From Mycobacterium sp. ACS4054 (GTDB lineage Bacteria > Actinomycetota > Actinomycetes > Mycobacteriales > Mycobacteriaceae), in the NCBI RefSeq assembly GCF_001667275.1, contig NZ_LZHV01000070.1, forward strand, positions 1 to 64,000: DNA of 64,000 nt, written 5' to 3'. A program made the position numbers and the translations under genes. The first letter of the stretch is position 1. Every line of letters starts with the position of its first letter. Below, piece by piece: positions 41,255 through 50,179 of this stretch. The notes under the pieces are model-generated. The model was not told the DNA's origin. It worked only from the letters and a program-made list of their open reading frames with translations, and searched no databases.

Positions 41255-43099
41255 ATGAAATCGGCGGAGCTCACTTTCGTTGCCGAGGCACCGGCGCGCG
41301 GCGCCGGCCTGAACCAGGTGATCGGGCTGTCAGTCGCGGCGGTCGTGATCGCGGCGGCCATGCTGTGGGTCGGCTACGCCCACCGCACGCACCGCATCGC
41401 GTGGCTGACCCGGCTGGCCGACAAGCTCGGCGAGAAGTTCCACCGGCCCAATTGGGTGGCGCTGCCGGTCCTGATCTTCACCACGTTCATCATCTGCGCC
41501 CTGTTCGGGTTCATCTGGGACGTCAGCTGGCACATCGGCAACGGACGCGACCCCGGCCCGCTGGCCAACCCCGCGCACTACTTCATCATCATCGGGCTGT
41601 TCGGCATCTTCGTCGGCGGCATGGTCTCGGTCGTGCTGCCGTTCGACAAGCCGGGTCCCGCGGCGGTGCGCATCACCCGCAACTGGTACGCGCCGGTCGG
41701 CGGCCTGCTGATGGCCGGCTGCGGCATGTACGCGATGATCGGGTTCCCGCTCGACGACATCTGGCACCGGATCTTCGGCCAAGACGTGACCCTTTGGGGC
41801 CCAACGCATTTGATGATGATCGGCGGGGCGTGTTTCTCGCTCTTCTCGGTGCTGATGCTGGAGCGCGAGGGCGAGGCGCACGACGCCGAGGAGGTCACCC
41901 ACGGCGCGTTCATCACCTTCCTGCGTTACCTGTCCTTCGGCGGGTTGTTCATCGGCCTGTCCGTCTATCAGATCGAATTCGACTTCGGGGTCCCGCAGTT
42001 CCGGCTGGTGTTTCAGCCGATGCTGATCGCCGCGGCGTCCGCGCTGGCGGCCGTCGCCGCCCGCCTCACGATGGGGCGCGGCGCGGCGATCATCGCGGCG
42101 GTGTTCGCCATCGCGCTGCGGGGCGCGGTGGCGGTGGTGGTCGGTCCGATCCTGGGGGCCCCGATCAACTGGTTCCCGCTGTACCTGGGTCCCGCCCTCG
42201 TCGTCGAGCTGGTGGCGCTGACCCCGTTGATCAAGCGCCCGCTGGTGTTCGGCGCCGTCTCCGGCCTCGCCGTGGCCACGGTGGGACTGTGGCTGGAATC
42301 GCTGTGGATCGGCGCGGTGTACCACTACCCGTGGCCGACCAGCATGTGGGGCGAGGCGCTGGCGATGGCGGTGCCGGTGGCCGTCCTGATTGGGATGTGC
42401 GGGGCGATGTTCGGCATGGTCCTCACCGGCGAGCGCCTGCCGGGTCGCCGGCTGGGCATCTCCGTCGTCGCGCTGACGGTGCTGGTGATCGGCGTGACGG
42501 TGGCCAACGGCCTGCACATCACCGTGCCGAGCAAGAACACCGCCACGGTGACGCTGACAGATCTGCCGAGCCCCGCGGGCCAACGCATGGTGTCGGCCGA
42601 CGTGATGCTCCCCCCGACGACCATGATCAGCGACCAACCGGACTGGCTGACGATCCTGTCCTGGCAGGGGCGGATGCAGAACGACCGCGGCCTGATGATC
42701 GACAAGCTCGCCAAGGTCGGCCCAGGGCACTACAAGTCCACGCAGCCGGTCCCGGTGTGGGGTGATTGGAAGACGCTGTTGCGGGTGCAGGACGGCCGCA
42801 CCATGACGGCCGTGCCGATCTACGAGCCGGCCGACGACGCCATCCCGGCGCCCGAGGTCCCCGCGCTCGCGTCCAGCACGCGGCCGTTCGTCCTGGAGGT
42901 CACCATCCTGCAGCGCGAACGCGACCAGAGTGCGCCGGCCTGGCTGTTCACCGCCGGCGGGATCGTGGTGCTGTTCCTGACGCTGATGGTGATCACCGCC
43001 CTGACCTGGGGCGCCGGCCGGATCAACAACTACGACAACCTCCCGAAGCGGCCCGAGGAACAAAGGCACGCCGTGCCCGGCACCCCCAGGGCGGCGTGA
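41255..43099 (+). CDS. Large membrane protein with duplicated PmoC-like metal motif
   Basis: The 614-aa protein has about twelve helices and a C-terminal extracellular domain (about 420-560) followed by a last helix (565-587). Two loops share one pattern: D89-V-S-W-H93, then R98-D99, then P106-x-H108; and D167-D-I-W-H171, then Q176-D177, then P183-x-H185. In PmoC/AmoC the metal site is D-x3-H-x12-H with the same W-H, D and P-x-H spacing; here the last spacing is 14 and 13. The C-terminal domain (GHYKSTQPVPVWGDW) recalls FixH/YtkA-type folds. GGGAGGG precedes the ATG. A cupredoxin-like lipoprotein gene follows after 3 bases. The function is not known; a copper-binding membrane protein is my inference. 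Confidence 0.82.
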   Translation: MKSAELTFVAEAPARGAGLNQVIGLSVAAVVIAAAMLWVGYAHRTHRIAWLTRLADKLGEKFHRPNWVALPVLIFTTFIICALFGFIWDVSWHIGNGRDPGPLANPAHYFIIIGLFGIFVGGMVSVVLPFDKPGPAAVRITRNWYAPVGGLLMAGCGMYAMIGFPLDDIWHRIFGQDVTLWGPTHLMMIGGACFSLFSVLMLEREGEAHDAEEVTHGAFITFLRYLSFGGLFIGLSVYQIEFDFGVPQFRLVFQPMLIAAASALAAVAARLTMGRGAAIIAAVFAIALRGAVAVVVGPILGAPINWFPLYLGPALVVELVALTPLIKRPLVFGAVSGLAVATVGLWLESLWIGAVYHYPWPTSMWGEALAMAVPVAVLIGMCGAMFGMVLTGERLPGRRLGISVVALTVLVIGVTVANGLHITVPSKNTATVTLTDLPSPAGQRMVSADVMLPPTTMISDQPDWLTILSWQGRMQNDRGLMIDKLAKVGPGHYKSTQPVPVWGDWKTLLRVQDGRTMTAVPIYEPADDAIPAPEVPALASSTRPFVLEVTILQRERDQSAPAWLFTAGGIVVLFLTLMVITALTWGAGRINNYDNLPKRPEEQRHAVPGTPRAA

Positions 43100-43102
43100 T
43101 CG

Positions 43103-43465
43103 ATGGGAATGCGTAGCGCCCTGGCCGCGGCGTGGGTGGCGATCCTGGCGTGGGCGCTGATCGCCTGCGGCGGTTCGCATCAGCAGGCCCCGGCCGCGGG
43201 CCCGACGGTCGACGTCACCATCGCCAAGGGGCAGGTGACGCCCACCAACGCCACGCTGCAGGCCAAGGTGCACCAGCAGATCACCCTGCGCGTGACCAGT
43301 GACGCCGCCGACGAGCTGCACGTGCACTCGACGCCCGACCACAAGTTCCCGGTGGCCGCGGCGCCCAACCAAACCTTCCAGTTCGCCGTCGACGTACCCG
43401 GCAACGTCGAGGTGGAGCTGCACCACCTGGACCGCACGATCGCGACCATCCAAGTCCAACCGTGA
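43103..43465 (+). CDS. Cupredoxin-like lipoprotein
   Basis: The 120-aa protein begins with a signal peptide ending in lipobox LIAC (lipidated Cys22). The rest looks like a cupredoxin sandwich: VDVTIAKGQVTP, ITLRVTSDAADELHVH and VPGNVEVELHH. Canonical type 1 copper needs a Cys late in the fold, which is missing; only His73, His75, His80, His107 and His108 could bind copper. It may therefore be a copper carrier with a His site or a non-metal fold. The ATG at 43109 is an alternative start. It overlaps the next gene by GTGA. Confidence 0.8.
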   Translation: MGMRSALAAAWVAILAWALIACGGSHQQAPAAGPTVDVTIAKGQVTPTNATLQAKVHQQITLRVTSDAADELHVHSTPDHKFPVAAAPNQTFQFAVDVPGNVEVELHHLDRTIATIQVQP

Positions 43466-44820
43466 CCGCCCGCGGCGCGACCGCGGTACTCGCACACGGG
43501 CTCGGCGGATCCGGCGACCTTCCGGTGCCGTACATGTACGCGATGGTCGGCGCGGCGTGGGCGCTGACGTTCACCTTCGCGCTGGTCGCCTTCGCGTGGC
43601 GGCGGCCGCGGTTCGATCCGGGCAAGCCGGGCCGCCCGCTGCCTTCGGCGGTCACCGCCGTCGTCGACGCCCGGGCGACGCGGTGGACGGCGGCCGTGCT
43701 GGGTCTGGTGTTCGCGGCATGGGCGGTGGCGGCCGGGGTGTGGGGTCCGCGGTCGGAGACCAACGCCCTGCTCGGCGTGTTCTACGTGCTGCTGTGGGTC
43801 GGGCTGGTGGCGCTGTCGCTGCTGTTCGGGCCCGTCTGGCGGGTCCTCTCGCCGATGCGGACGGTGTACCTGCTGCTGCGCCGCGGCACGCCGGAGCGCC
43901 TGCGCTCCCCGCGGCTGTCCTATCCCGAAAGCTGGGGCTACCGCCCGGCCGCGCTGGGCCTGTTCGCGTTCGTCTGGATGGAACTGGCCAGCCCGAACCC
44001 GGCTGCACTGCCGTGGGTGCGGGCGTGGCTGGCCGGATACGCCGTGGTCATGCTGGTGGGCGCCTGGTTGTGCGGCCAGCGCTGGCTGGCCCGGGCCGAC
44101 CCGTTCGGGGTGTACAGCATGGCGGTGTCGCGCCTGTCGCCGTTTCGCCGCAACCCCGACACCGGGCGCATCGTCGTCGGGAACCCCCTCGACCATCTGC
44201 CGTCGCTGCCCGTGCGCCCCGGCGTGGTCATGGTGCTCGCGGTGCTGCTCGGGTCCACGGCGTTCGACAGTTTCTCGTCGTCGCCGACGTGGCGCGGCTT
44301 CGCCGACCGGGCCTCCCGCGGCATCGGCCTGGCGCCGGCCGCGTCGTCGTCGCTGCTGCGGACCCTCGGGCTGATCGTCTTCATTTCGGTTGTGGCCGTG
44401 ACCTTTTCGCTTGCCGCGCGCGCGACGGGCGGCGTCGACTCCGAGCGGCGCCGCGCGCTGCCGGGCCAGCTGGCGCATTCCCTGATCCCGATCGTGGTGG
44501 GCTACATCTTCGCCCACTACCTGACCTACCTCGTCGAACGCGGGCAACAGGCCGTGATCGCGCTGGCCGACCCGTTCGGCCGCGGCTGGGGCGGGCTGGC
44601 GCACCAGCAGGTGGCCTACGTGCTGTCCACCCATCCGCCGGTGCTGGCCGGGATCAAGGTGGCCTGCGTGGTGACCGGCCACATCCTCGCGGTGATCGCC
44701 GCCCACGACAAGGCCCTGCGGCTGCTGCCGAGCGGCCACCAGCTCACCGGGCAGCTGACGATGATGCTGGTCATGGTCGGCTACACCTTCACCGGGCTGT
44801 ACCTGCTGTTCGGCGGCTAG
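43462..44820 (+). CDS. Unrecognised polytopic membrane protein, last gene of the cluster
   Basis: The 452-aa protein has about nine to ten helices. Notable segments are the N-terminal AHGLGGSGDLPVPYMYAM, the loop RADPFGVYSMAVSRLSPF, GSTAFDSFSSSPTWRGF and IFAHYLTYLVERGQQ. Conserved-looking His and Asp in helices could touch metal or cofactor. I do not know the family. It is coupled by overlap to the cupredoxin gene, so both probably act together at the membrane. Its stop overlaps that of the convergent 2H phosphoesterase by 4 bases. Confidence 0.75.
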   Translation: MTARGATAVLAHGLGGSGDLPVPYMYAMVGAAWALTFTFALVAFAWRRPRFDPGKPGRPLPSAVTAVVDARATRWTAAVLGLVFAAWAVAAGVWGPRSETNALLGVFYVLLWVGLVALSLLFGPVWRVLSPMRTVYLLLRRGTPERLRSPRLSYPESWGYRPAALGLFAFVWMELASPNPAALPWVRAWLAGYAVVMLVGAWLCGQRWLARADPFGVYSMAVSRLSPFRRNPDTGRIVVGNPLDHLPSLPVRPGVVMVLAVLLGSTAFDSFSSSPTWRGFADRASRGIGLAPAASSSLLRTLGLIVFISVVAVTFSLAARATGGVDSERRRALPGQLAHSLIPIVVGYIFAHYLTYLVERGQQAVIALADPFGRGWGGLAHQQVAYVLSTHPPVLAGIKVACVVTGHILAVIAAHDKALRLLPSGHQLTGQLTMMLVMVGYTFTGLYLLFGG

Positions 44821-45326
44821 CCGATCAGGTGGTCGGCCTTCTTCTCGCCGTTCCAATGCCGCAGGGCGGCGAAGCTGCCCTCGATGAGCGGGGGGCGCCC
44901 CGCGATGCGCAGCGCGCGGCTCAGCGCCGGTCCGCCGACGCGGCGGGCCAGCGTGACGTGCGGCGTCCACTGGCCGGGCAGGCTGGTGGGCGCCGGCGCG
45001 GGGGCCAGGTGCTCGCCGGCCAGCCGGTGCACCTCGGCGTGGAACTCGAGCAACTCGGCGCTCGGCACGACGAGCCGGGCCAGGATCGCGTTGGAACGCC
45101 CGAGCAGCAACGACGCGCCGACCCCGCAGCCCAGCGGCAACCGCCCGGTCAGCGGGCCCAGCGCGGCGTCGGCCTCGTCGGCGATGCGGTCGGCCACCGC
45201 GAGCGTGACGTGTGGCCGCCCGGCCGGCGCCTGGCTGGGAATGCCGGCGTCGGCCAGGGCGTCCCACAGCCCGCGGATGGTCGCCTCGGTCTCGCCGTCG
45301 AAGAGCAGCTCGATGGAATGCACCAT
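44817..45326 (-). CDS. 2H phosphoesterase / 2'-5' RNA ligase-like protein (Rv1571-like)
   Basis: Two H-x-T motifs, His39-Val-Thr41 and His123-Val-Thr125, each in PHVTLA, define the 2H fold. Such enzymes act on 2',3'-cyclic phosphates or 2'-5' linkages in RNA or nucleotides; the substrate is unknown. The 169 aa equal the length of M. tuberculosis Rv1571 as I recall. The start shares one base with the bioD stop (TGATG), so it is the last gene of bioADF. Confidence 0.85.
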   Translation of the reverse strand: MVHSIELLFDGETEATIRGLWDALADAGIPSQAPAGRPHVTLAVADRIADEADAALGPLTGRLPLGCGVGASLLLGRSNAILARLVVPSAELLEFHAEVHRLAGEHLAPAPAPTSLPGQWTPHVTLARRVGGPALSRALRIAGRPPLIEGSFAALRHWNGEKKADHLIG

Positions 45327-46006
45327 CAGCGGACCAGCGCGGTGACCCAGTCGCGGTCGAACGCCGCGGCGCTCATCTCCGCGAACTGTGCGGCGCCCAT
45401 CGAGCCGGCGCCCGCCGGCAACGCGGCCCGCACCGCACCCAGCCGGGCCAGGGCGGAGCGGTTCGACGTTTCCACCGGCCCGGGGTTGCCCGGCCAGCTC
45501 CCGATGACCAGGCCCGCGCACGAAACATTGTGCGCGGCAAGCGCTTCCAGAGTGAGCGCGGTGTGGTTGAGGGTGCCCAGTTCCGCGCTGACCGCGACCA
45601 GCGCCGCGGCCCCCAGCTGGACGGCAAGGTCGCGCAGGGTGACACCCGCGGCGGCGAGCTCGACCAGCAGCCCGCCGGCGCCCTCGACCAGCGTCAGCCG
45701 CCCCGGGCGGTCCAGGCCGGCGACCAGCCGCAGCAACTCGTCGCCGGTCGGCAGGGCCGCGCCCGCCCGCTCGGCCGCGGCGGCCGGCGCCAGGGGTTGC
45801 GGGTAGCGGGCCAGCCCGGCCAGCTGGGTGACGCCGGACAGCCGGGCGACCTCGGCCAGGTCGTCGTCACCGGAGGCGGTGCCGGTCTGGACCGGCTTGC
45901 ACACCGCCACATCGACGCCGGCCCGGTGGGCGTGACAGGCCAGGGCGGCGGTGACGACGGTCTTGCCGACCCCGGTGCCCGTCCCCGTGACGACCAGGAC
46001 GGTCAA
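45326..46006 (-). CDS. bioD: Dethiobiotin synthetase
   Basis: BioD closes the ureido ring of dethiobiotin using CO2 and ATP. The P-loop TGTGTGVGKT is at the N-terminus; CKPVQTG and VEGAGGLLVEL are substrate-site motifs. The TTG start overlaps the bioF stop in TTGA and gives 226 aa, as in M. tuberculosis. Confidence 0.96.
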   Translation of the reverse strand: MTVLVVTGTGTGVGKTVVTAALACHAHRAGVDVAVCKPVQTGTASGDDDLAEVARLSGVTQLAGLARYPQPLAPAAAAERAGAALPTGDELLRLVAGLDRPGRLTLVEGAGGLLVELAAAGVTLRDLAVQLGAAALVAVSAELGTLNHTALTLEALAAHNVSCAGLVIGSWPGNPGPVETSNRSALARLGAVRAALPAGAGSMGAAQFAEMSAAAFDRDWVTALVR

Positions 46007-47151
46007 GGGCGCGCCACAGCGAGCACGTCGGCGAGCACCCGCCGGGCGATGTCGAGTTCGGCGGCGTCCAGCGACGCGCGCGCGGTCAACCGCAACCGCG
46101 ACGTCCCGGCGGGCACGGTCGGGGGCCGGAAGCAGCCCACCTTCACACCGGCGTCCAGGCATGCGATCGCGGCGGCCAGCGCCACCTCGGGGTCCCCCAG
46201 GATCACCGACACCACCGCCGACTGCGGGGCCACGGGGACGCCGCAGGCGTCGGCCAGGACGCGGGCGTGCCGCAGCACGGCCTCGGGTCGCCAGGGTTCG
46301 GCCCGCAGCACGTTCAGCGCGGACCGCGCGGCGCCCACCGCCGCGGGCGCCAGGCCGGTGTCGAAGATGAACGTCCGGGCCGCGTCGATCAGGTGGGCCC
46401 GCACCGCCGCCGGACCGAGCACCACGCCGCCCTGGCTGCCCAGCGCCTTGGACAGCGTCGTGGTCATCACCACATCGGGGGCGCCCGCCAGCCCGAGCTC
46501 GTGCAGCAGCCCGCGCCCGGCGCCGCGCACGCCCAGCCCGTGCGCCTCGTCGACGAGCAGCAGCGCGCGGTGGCGGCGGCACACCTCATGCAGCTCGCGC
46601 AGCGGCGCCAGGGCGCCGTCGGCGCTGAAGACCGACTCGGTGATGACGACGGCGCGCTCCTCGTCGCGTCCGGCGAGGGCCGCCTCCACGGCGTCGACGT
46701 CGCGGTGTCCGGTGACGGCCACGCGGGCCCGCGACAGCCGGCAGGCGTCGACCAGGGATGCGTGCGAAAGCGCGTCGGACACCAGCAGCGAACCCCGGCC
46801 CGACAGGCCGACGACCGCGCCGAGGTTGGCCGCGTAGCCCGACGAGAACAGCAATCCCGAAGCGGCGCCGACGTATTCGGCGAGCTCGGCCTCGAATTGC
46901 TGGTGCAGTTCGGTGTCGCCGGTGACCAGGCGCGAGCCGGTGGCCCCGGCGCCCCACATGCGCAGCGCCGCGATGCCGCCCTCGATCACGTCGGGGTGTT
47001 GGGACAGGCCGAGGTAGTCGTTGGACGCCAGATCGAGCTCCGTCGCGACGGCGGGGCGCGGTCGCAGCGAGCGACGCAGCCCGGCCTCGCGGCGCTGCTT
47101 CTCCACCGCCTCCAGCCAGGCCAGCGGGGAAGTCTCGATCGGCGCTTTCAT
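46003..47151 (-). CDS. bioF1: 8-amino-7-oxononanoate synthase
   Basis: BioF joins pimeloyl thioester and alanine with PLP. The PLP Lys is in TTTLSKALGSQGG; SNDYLGLS, GATGSRLVTG and DEAHGLGVRG are conserved. The length is 382 aa. It starts 4 bases after the bioA stop. Confidence 0.96.
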   Translation of the reverse strand: MKAPIETSPLAWLEAVEKQRREAGLRRSLRPRPAVATELDLASNDYLGLSQHPDVIEGGIAALRMWGAGATGSRLVTGDTELHQQFEAELAEYVGAASGLLFSSGYAANLGAVVGLSGRGSLLVSDALSHASLVDACRLSRARVAVTGHRDVDAVEAALAGRDEERAVVITESVFSADGALAPLRELHEVCRRHRALLLVDEAHGLGVRGAGRGLLHELGLAGAPDVVMTTTLSKALGSQGGVVLGPAAVRAHLIDAARTFIFDTGLAPAAVGAARSALNVLRAEPWRPEAVLRHARVLADACGVPVAPQSAVVSVILGDPEVALAAAIACLDAGVKVGCFRPPTVPAGTSRLRLTARASLDAAELDIARRVLADVLAVARP

Positions 47152-47155
47152 CGCC

Positions 47156-48472
47156 CTAAAGACTACGAGAGCCGGTGAGCCGGGCCACCTCGACCATCGC
47201 CGAGGTGATCTGGGCGATCTCGGCGGCCGAGCAGATGTAGGGCGGCATCGCGTAGACGAGGTTGCGGAACGGGCGCAGCCAGACGCCGCGATCCAGCGCG
47301 GCCGGGGTGGCGACGGCCAGGTCGACGGGGTGGTCGCACTCGATGACGCCGATCGCCCCACGCACCCGCACGTCGGTCACGCCGGGCAGCGCCCGGGCGG
47401 GTTCGAGCCCGGCGTCCAGCCCGGCGGCGATCTCGCCGACCCGCGCGCGCCAGTCCTGGCCCAGCAGCAGCTCGACGCTGGCCACGGACACGGCGCAGGC
47501 CAGCGGGTTGGCCATGAAGGTGGGCCCGTGCATCAGCGCGCCGGCCTCGCCGGCGCTGATGGTGTGCGCGATGTCGGCGGTGCACAGCGTGGCCGCGAGC
47601 GTGACGTACCCGCCGGTCAGCGCCTTGCCTACGCACATGATGTCCGGGCTCACCCCGGCGTGTTCGGCCGCGAACAGCTCGCCGGTGCGGCCGAAGCCGG
47701 TGGCGATCTCGTCGAAGATGAGCAGCACGTCGTGCCGGTGGCAGAACTCGCGCAGGTCGCGCAGGTAGCGGGGGTCGTGGAAGCGCATCCCGCCCGCGCC
47801 CTGCACGACGGGCTCGACGACGACGGCGGCCAGCTCGTCGGCGTGCGCCGCCAGTTGGTGTTCGAACGCCGCGCTGTAGGCGGGGTCGTAGTCGCGCGGC
47901 ACCTGCGGGGCGAACACCTGGCGGGCCAGGATGTCGGTCCACAGCGAGTGCATGCCGCCGTCGGGGTCGCAGACGCTCATCGGGGTGAAGGTGTCGCCGT
48001 GGTAGCCGCCCCGCCAGGTCATCAGCCGGTGCTTGGCGGGGCGGTCGCGGCTGCGCCAGTACTGCAGCGCCATCTTGACGGCGACCTCGACCGACACCGA
48101 CCCCGAGTCGCTGAAGAACACGGTGTCCAGGCCCGGCGGGGTGATCTGCACCAGCAGCTGCGCCAGCCGCGCGGCCGGTTCGTGGGTGAGCCCACCGAAC
48201 ATGACGTGGTTCATCGTGGCCAGCTGGGCGATCAGCGCCGCGTCCAGGGCCGGGTGGCCGTGTCCGTGGATGGCGGTCCACCAGGAGCTCATCGCGTCGA
48301 GCGCCTCGATCGGCTCGCCGTCCCGGATCAGGGTCAGCCGGGCGCCCCGGGCGGCGACCGCCACCACCGGCGCGACGGCCTCACGACCGATGGTGCTGTA
48401 GGGGTGCCAGACGTGCGCAGCGTCGATCGCGCTGATCTGCTCGGGCGTCAACCCGGCCCTCGCCGCAGGCAT
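47156..48472 (-). CDS. bioA: Adenosylmethionine-8-amino-7-oxononanoate aminotransferase
   Basis: BioA is the PLP enzyme that uses SAM as amino donor to form diaminopelargonate. Motifs are WHPYSTIGREA, SSWWTAIHGHGHP, FDEIATGFGRTG and the PLP Lys in CVGKALTGGY. ATG 48472 gives 438 aa, close to M. tuberculosis. It heads bioADF and is divergent from the membrane gene at 48535. Confidence 0.96.
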   Translation of the reverse strand: MPAARAGLTPEQISAIDAAHVWHPYSTIGREAVAPVVAVAARGARLTLIRDGEPIEALDAMSSWWTAIHGHGHPALDAALIAQLATMNHVMFGGLTHEPAARLAQLLVQITPPGLDTVFFSDSGSVSVEVAVKMALQYWRSRDRPAKHRLMTWRGGYHGDTFTPMSVCDPDGGMHSLWTDILARQVFAPQVPRDYDPAYSAAFEHQLAAHADELAAVVVEPVVQGAGGMRFHDPRYLRDLREFCHRHDVLLIFDEIATGFGRTGELFAAEHAGVSPDIMCVGKALTGGYVTLAATLCTADIAHTISAGEAGALMHGPTFMANPLACAVSVASVELLLGQDWRARVGEIAAGLDAGLEPARALPGVTDVRVRGAIGVIECDHPVDLAVATPAALDRGVWLRPFRNLVYAMPPYICSAAEIAQITSAMVEVARLTGSRSL

Positions 48473-48486
48473 AGTGATCGAGGGTA
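48473..48486 (-). promoter_or_regulatory. Candidate -10 for leaderless bioA
   Basis: On the minus strand TACCCT (48486-48481) lies 8 bases before the bioA ATG, with no ribosome site. No biotin-regulator dyad was recognised. Confidence 0.35.
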
Positions 48487-48534
48487 AAGCAGCCGGGTCG
48501 CATAAATTCCGGCCATCGGGGAGCATGGGAGCCG

Positions 48535-48969
48535 ATGGCTACGCCGCATCCGCCGGGCAATCCCGCCGCGGACACCGATTCCCCGCTGGTCGACTACGAC
48601 GACGAAGCCCCGCGGGTCATTCGGGTGCGGCTGGCCGCGTGGGACGTCGTCTGCACCGTCGCCCTGTTGGCCCTGCTCATCGTCCTGGCCACCGCGACGA
48701 CCTGGCCCACCCGGCTGTTCGGCTTCCTCGACCACGTGTGCGCCGACGAGACCTGCGGGCCGGTGCCGTTCGGGGTCGACTACTACATCCGCCCGGTGGT
48801 GTGGGGCGGCATCGGCGCGGCGATCGCCGCCGCCGTCGTCGGCCCGATCGTTTCCATCCTGAAGGGCTGGTTCATGTCCTTCTGGCCGGTGCTGGCCCTG
48901 ACGTTGCTGATGGTCAGCTCCGTCGCCGGCTCGATCCTGACGACCTTCAGCGAACGCTATTGGATGTAG
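48535..48969 (+). CDS. Membrane protein of unknown function (Rv1567c-like)
   Basis: The 144-aa protein has an acidic N-terminal tail (about 1-30), then hydrophobic segments near 37-55, 88-108 and 113-135, with a Cys pair in HVCADETCG in the outer loop that could form a disulfide. GGGAG precedes the ATG. It is longer than the M. tuberculosis counterpart as I recall. Function unknown. Confidence 0.75.
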   Translation: MATPHPPGNPAADTDSPLVDYDDEAPRVIRVRLAAWDVVCTVALLALLIVLATATTWPTRLFGFLDHVCADETCGPVPFGVDYYIRPVVWGGIGAAIAAAVVGPIVSILKGWFMSFWPVLALTLLMVSSVAGSILTTFSERYWM

Positions 48970-49288
48970 GCGCACCGCCGCCGCGGCCCGGGCCTCGCCG
49001 CTTTCACTGAGACCCAAATCACAACGGCGCACACGGAATTGGGTCACCCAGTCACCGTCCGGTCACGTTACGACAAAAAATCCCCCGGCGGCCTGGCGGC
49101 TACTAACTTCTGTTGTCAGAGTGGCTTTAGTGACTGATGTGAAACAGGGGCATTGACCCGCTGCCACATCCGCAAGCGTCATGCAGCGGCGTCGGCCCCA
49201 ACGTGGGGGTCCCGCCCGGGTCATGAACAGGCGGCGGAGGCGTGAAGTCACCGCGCCGAGGCCCGTGAGCCCCTGAGAGGCCAGAACA
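48970..49288 (+). promoter_or_regulatory. Long, structured 5' region upstream of ripD
   Basis: No gene is seen in these 319 bases. It contains a 7-bp hairpin CCGCTGC/GCAGCGG (49158-49164 with 49183-49189) and a GC-rich hairpin near 49195-49211 (GGCCCC with GGGGGTCC), within 130 bases of the ripD start. The ydaO/c-di-AMP consensus that precedes some actinobacterial cell-wall hydrolases was looked for and not found. A regulated leader is possible, not shown. Confidence 0.35.
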
Positions 49289-50149
49289 ATGAAACGCATC
49301 TACGCCTTCGCGATCGGTTTGGCGATGCTCGCGGCGCCGGTGGCGGCTCCGCTGATCGCGTCCGCCGACCCGGGCACCCGGCCGATGGACTACCAGCAGG
49401 CCACCGACGTGGTGATCGCGCGCGGGCTCTCGCAGCGCGGCGTGCCGTTCTCCTGGGCCGGCGGCGGCATCAACGGGCCCACCCGTGGCACCGGGACAGG
49501 CATCAACACCGTCGGGTTCGACGCCTCCGGCCTGATGCAGTACGCCTACGCCGGCGCCGGCATCAAGCTGCCGCGTTCGTCCGGGGCGATCTACCGCGTC
49601 GGCCAGAAGATCCTGCCCCAGCAGGCACGCAAGGGCGACCTGATCTTCTACGGCCCCGAGGGCACGCAGAGCGTGGCGATGTACCTGGGCAACAACCAGA
49701 TGCTCGAGGTCGGCGACGTCGTCCAGGTGTCGCCGGTGCGCGCCAACGGCATGACGCCGTACATGGTCCGCGTCCTCGGCGCCGACTCGGCGCCGGCCCA
49801 GGCGCTGCCGCAGCAGGTCCCGGCGCAGCTGCCGGCACAGCAAGCCCCGCTGCAACAGCCCCCGCTCCAGCAACTGCCCACCGCGCAGGCGCCCACGGCG
49901 CAGGCCCCGCTGCAGCAAGCGCCCGTGCAGCAGCCGGCGACGCCGCAGGCACCGGTGCAGCAGGCGCCGTTGCACCAGCAGTCCGCGCTGGCCCCGCTGC
50001 AACAAGCGCCGGTGCAGCAGGCCCCCGCGCCGCAGGCGCCGCTGTGGCAGCCGCCGATCCAGCAAGCGCCGGTGCAGCGGGCCCCGGTGCAGCTGCTGCC
50101 GCCCCAGCAATCTCCGTTCCTGCCCCCGGCCCCCGGCACCGCCCGGTAA
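49289..50149 (+). CDS. ripD: Catalytically inactive NlpC/P60 peptidoglycan-binding protein RipD
   Basis: The 286-aa secreted protein has a signal peptide (1-26, cleavage after ASA) and an NlpC/P60 domain (about 35-165). The catalytic Cys of the usual DCSGL is Ala79 (FDASGL), so endopeptidase activity should be absent. M. tuberculosis RipD shares this change and binds peptidoglycan. The C-terminal part (about 170-286) is a Pro/Gln/Ala repeat tail (QQAPVQQ-type units), longer than in M. tuberculosis RipD. An intrinsic terminator follows at 50180. Confidence 0.93.
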   Translation: MKRIYAFAIGLAMLAAPVAAPLIASADPGTRPMDYQQATDVVIARGLSQRGVPFSWAGGGINGPTRGTGTGINTVGFDASGLMQYAYAGAGIKLPRSSGAIYRVGQKILPQQARKGDLIFYGPEGTQSVAMYLGNNQMLEVGDVVQVSPVRANGMTPYMVRVLGADSAPAQALPQQVPAQLPAQQAPLQQPPLQQLPTAQAPTAQAPLQQAPVQQPATPQAPVQQAPLHQQSALAPLQQAPVQQAPAPQAPLWQPPIQQAPVQRAPVQLLPPQQSPFLPPAPGTAR

Positions 50150-50179
50150 ATTCCCGGCACCGCCCGGGACTCCCGAACG

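Noticed and set aside
40866..45326. Prophage between bioB and bioD, as in M. tuberculosis (phiRv1)
   Set aside because: No integrase, capsid, terminase or attachment repeat is visible; the space holds the membrane/cupredoxin cluster and the 2H phosphoesterase.
48970..49288. c-di-AMP (ydaO) riboswitch before ripD
   Set aside because: The conserved core words I know (GGGGGA followed later by GCCGAAUCC-like sequence) are not present; only generic hairpins are seen.
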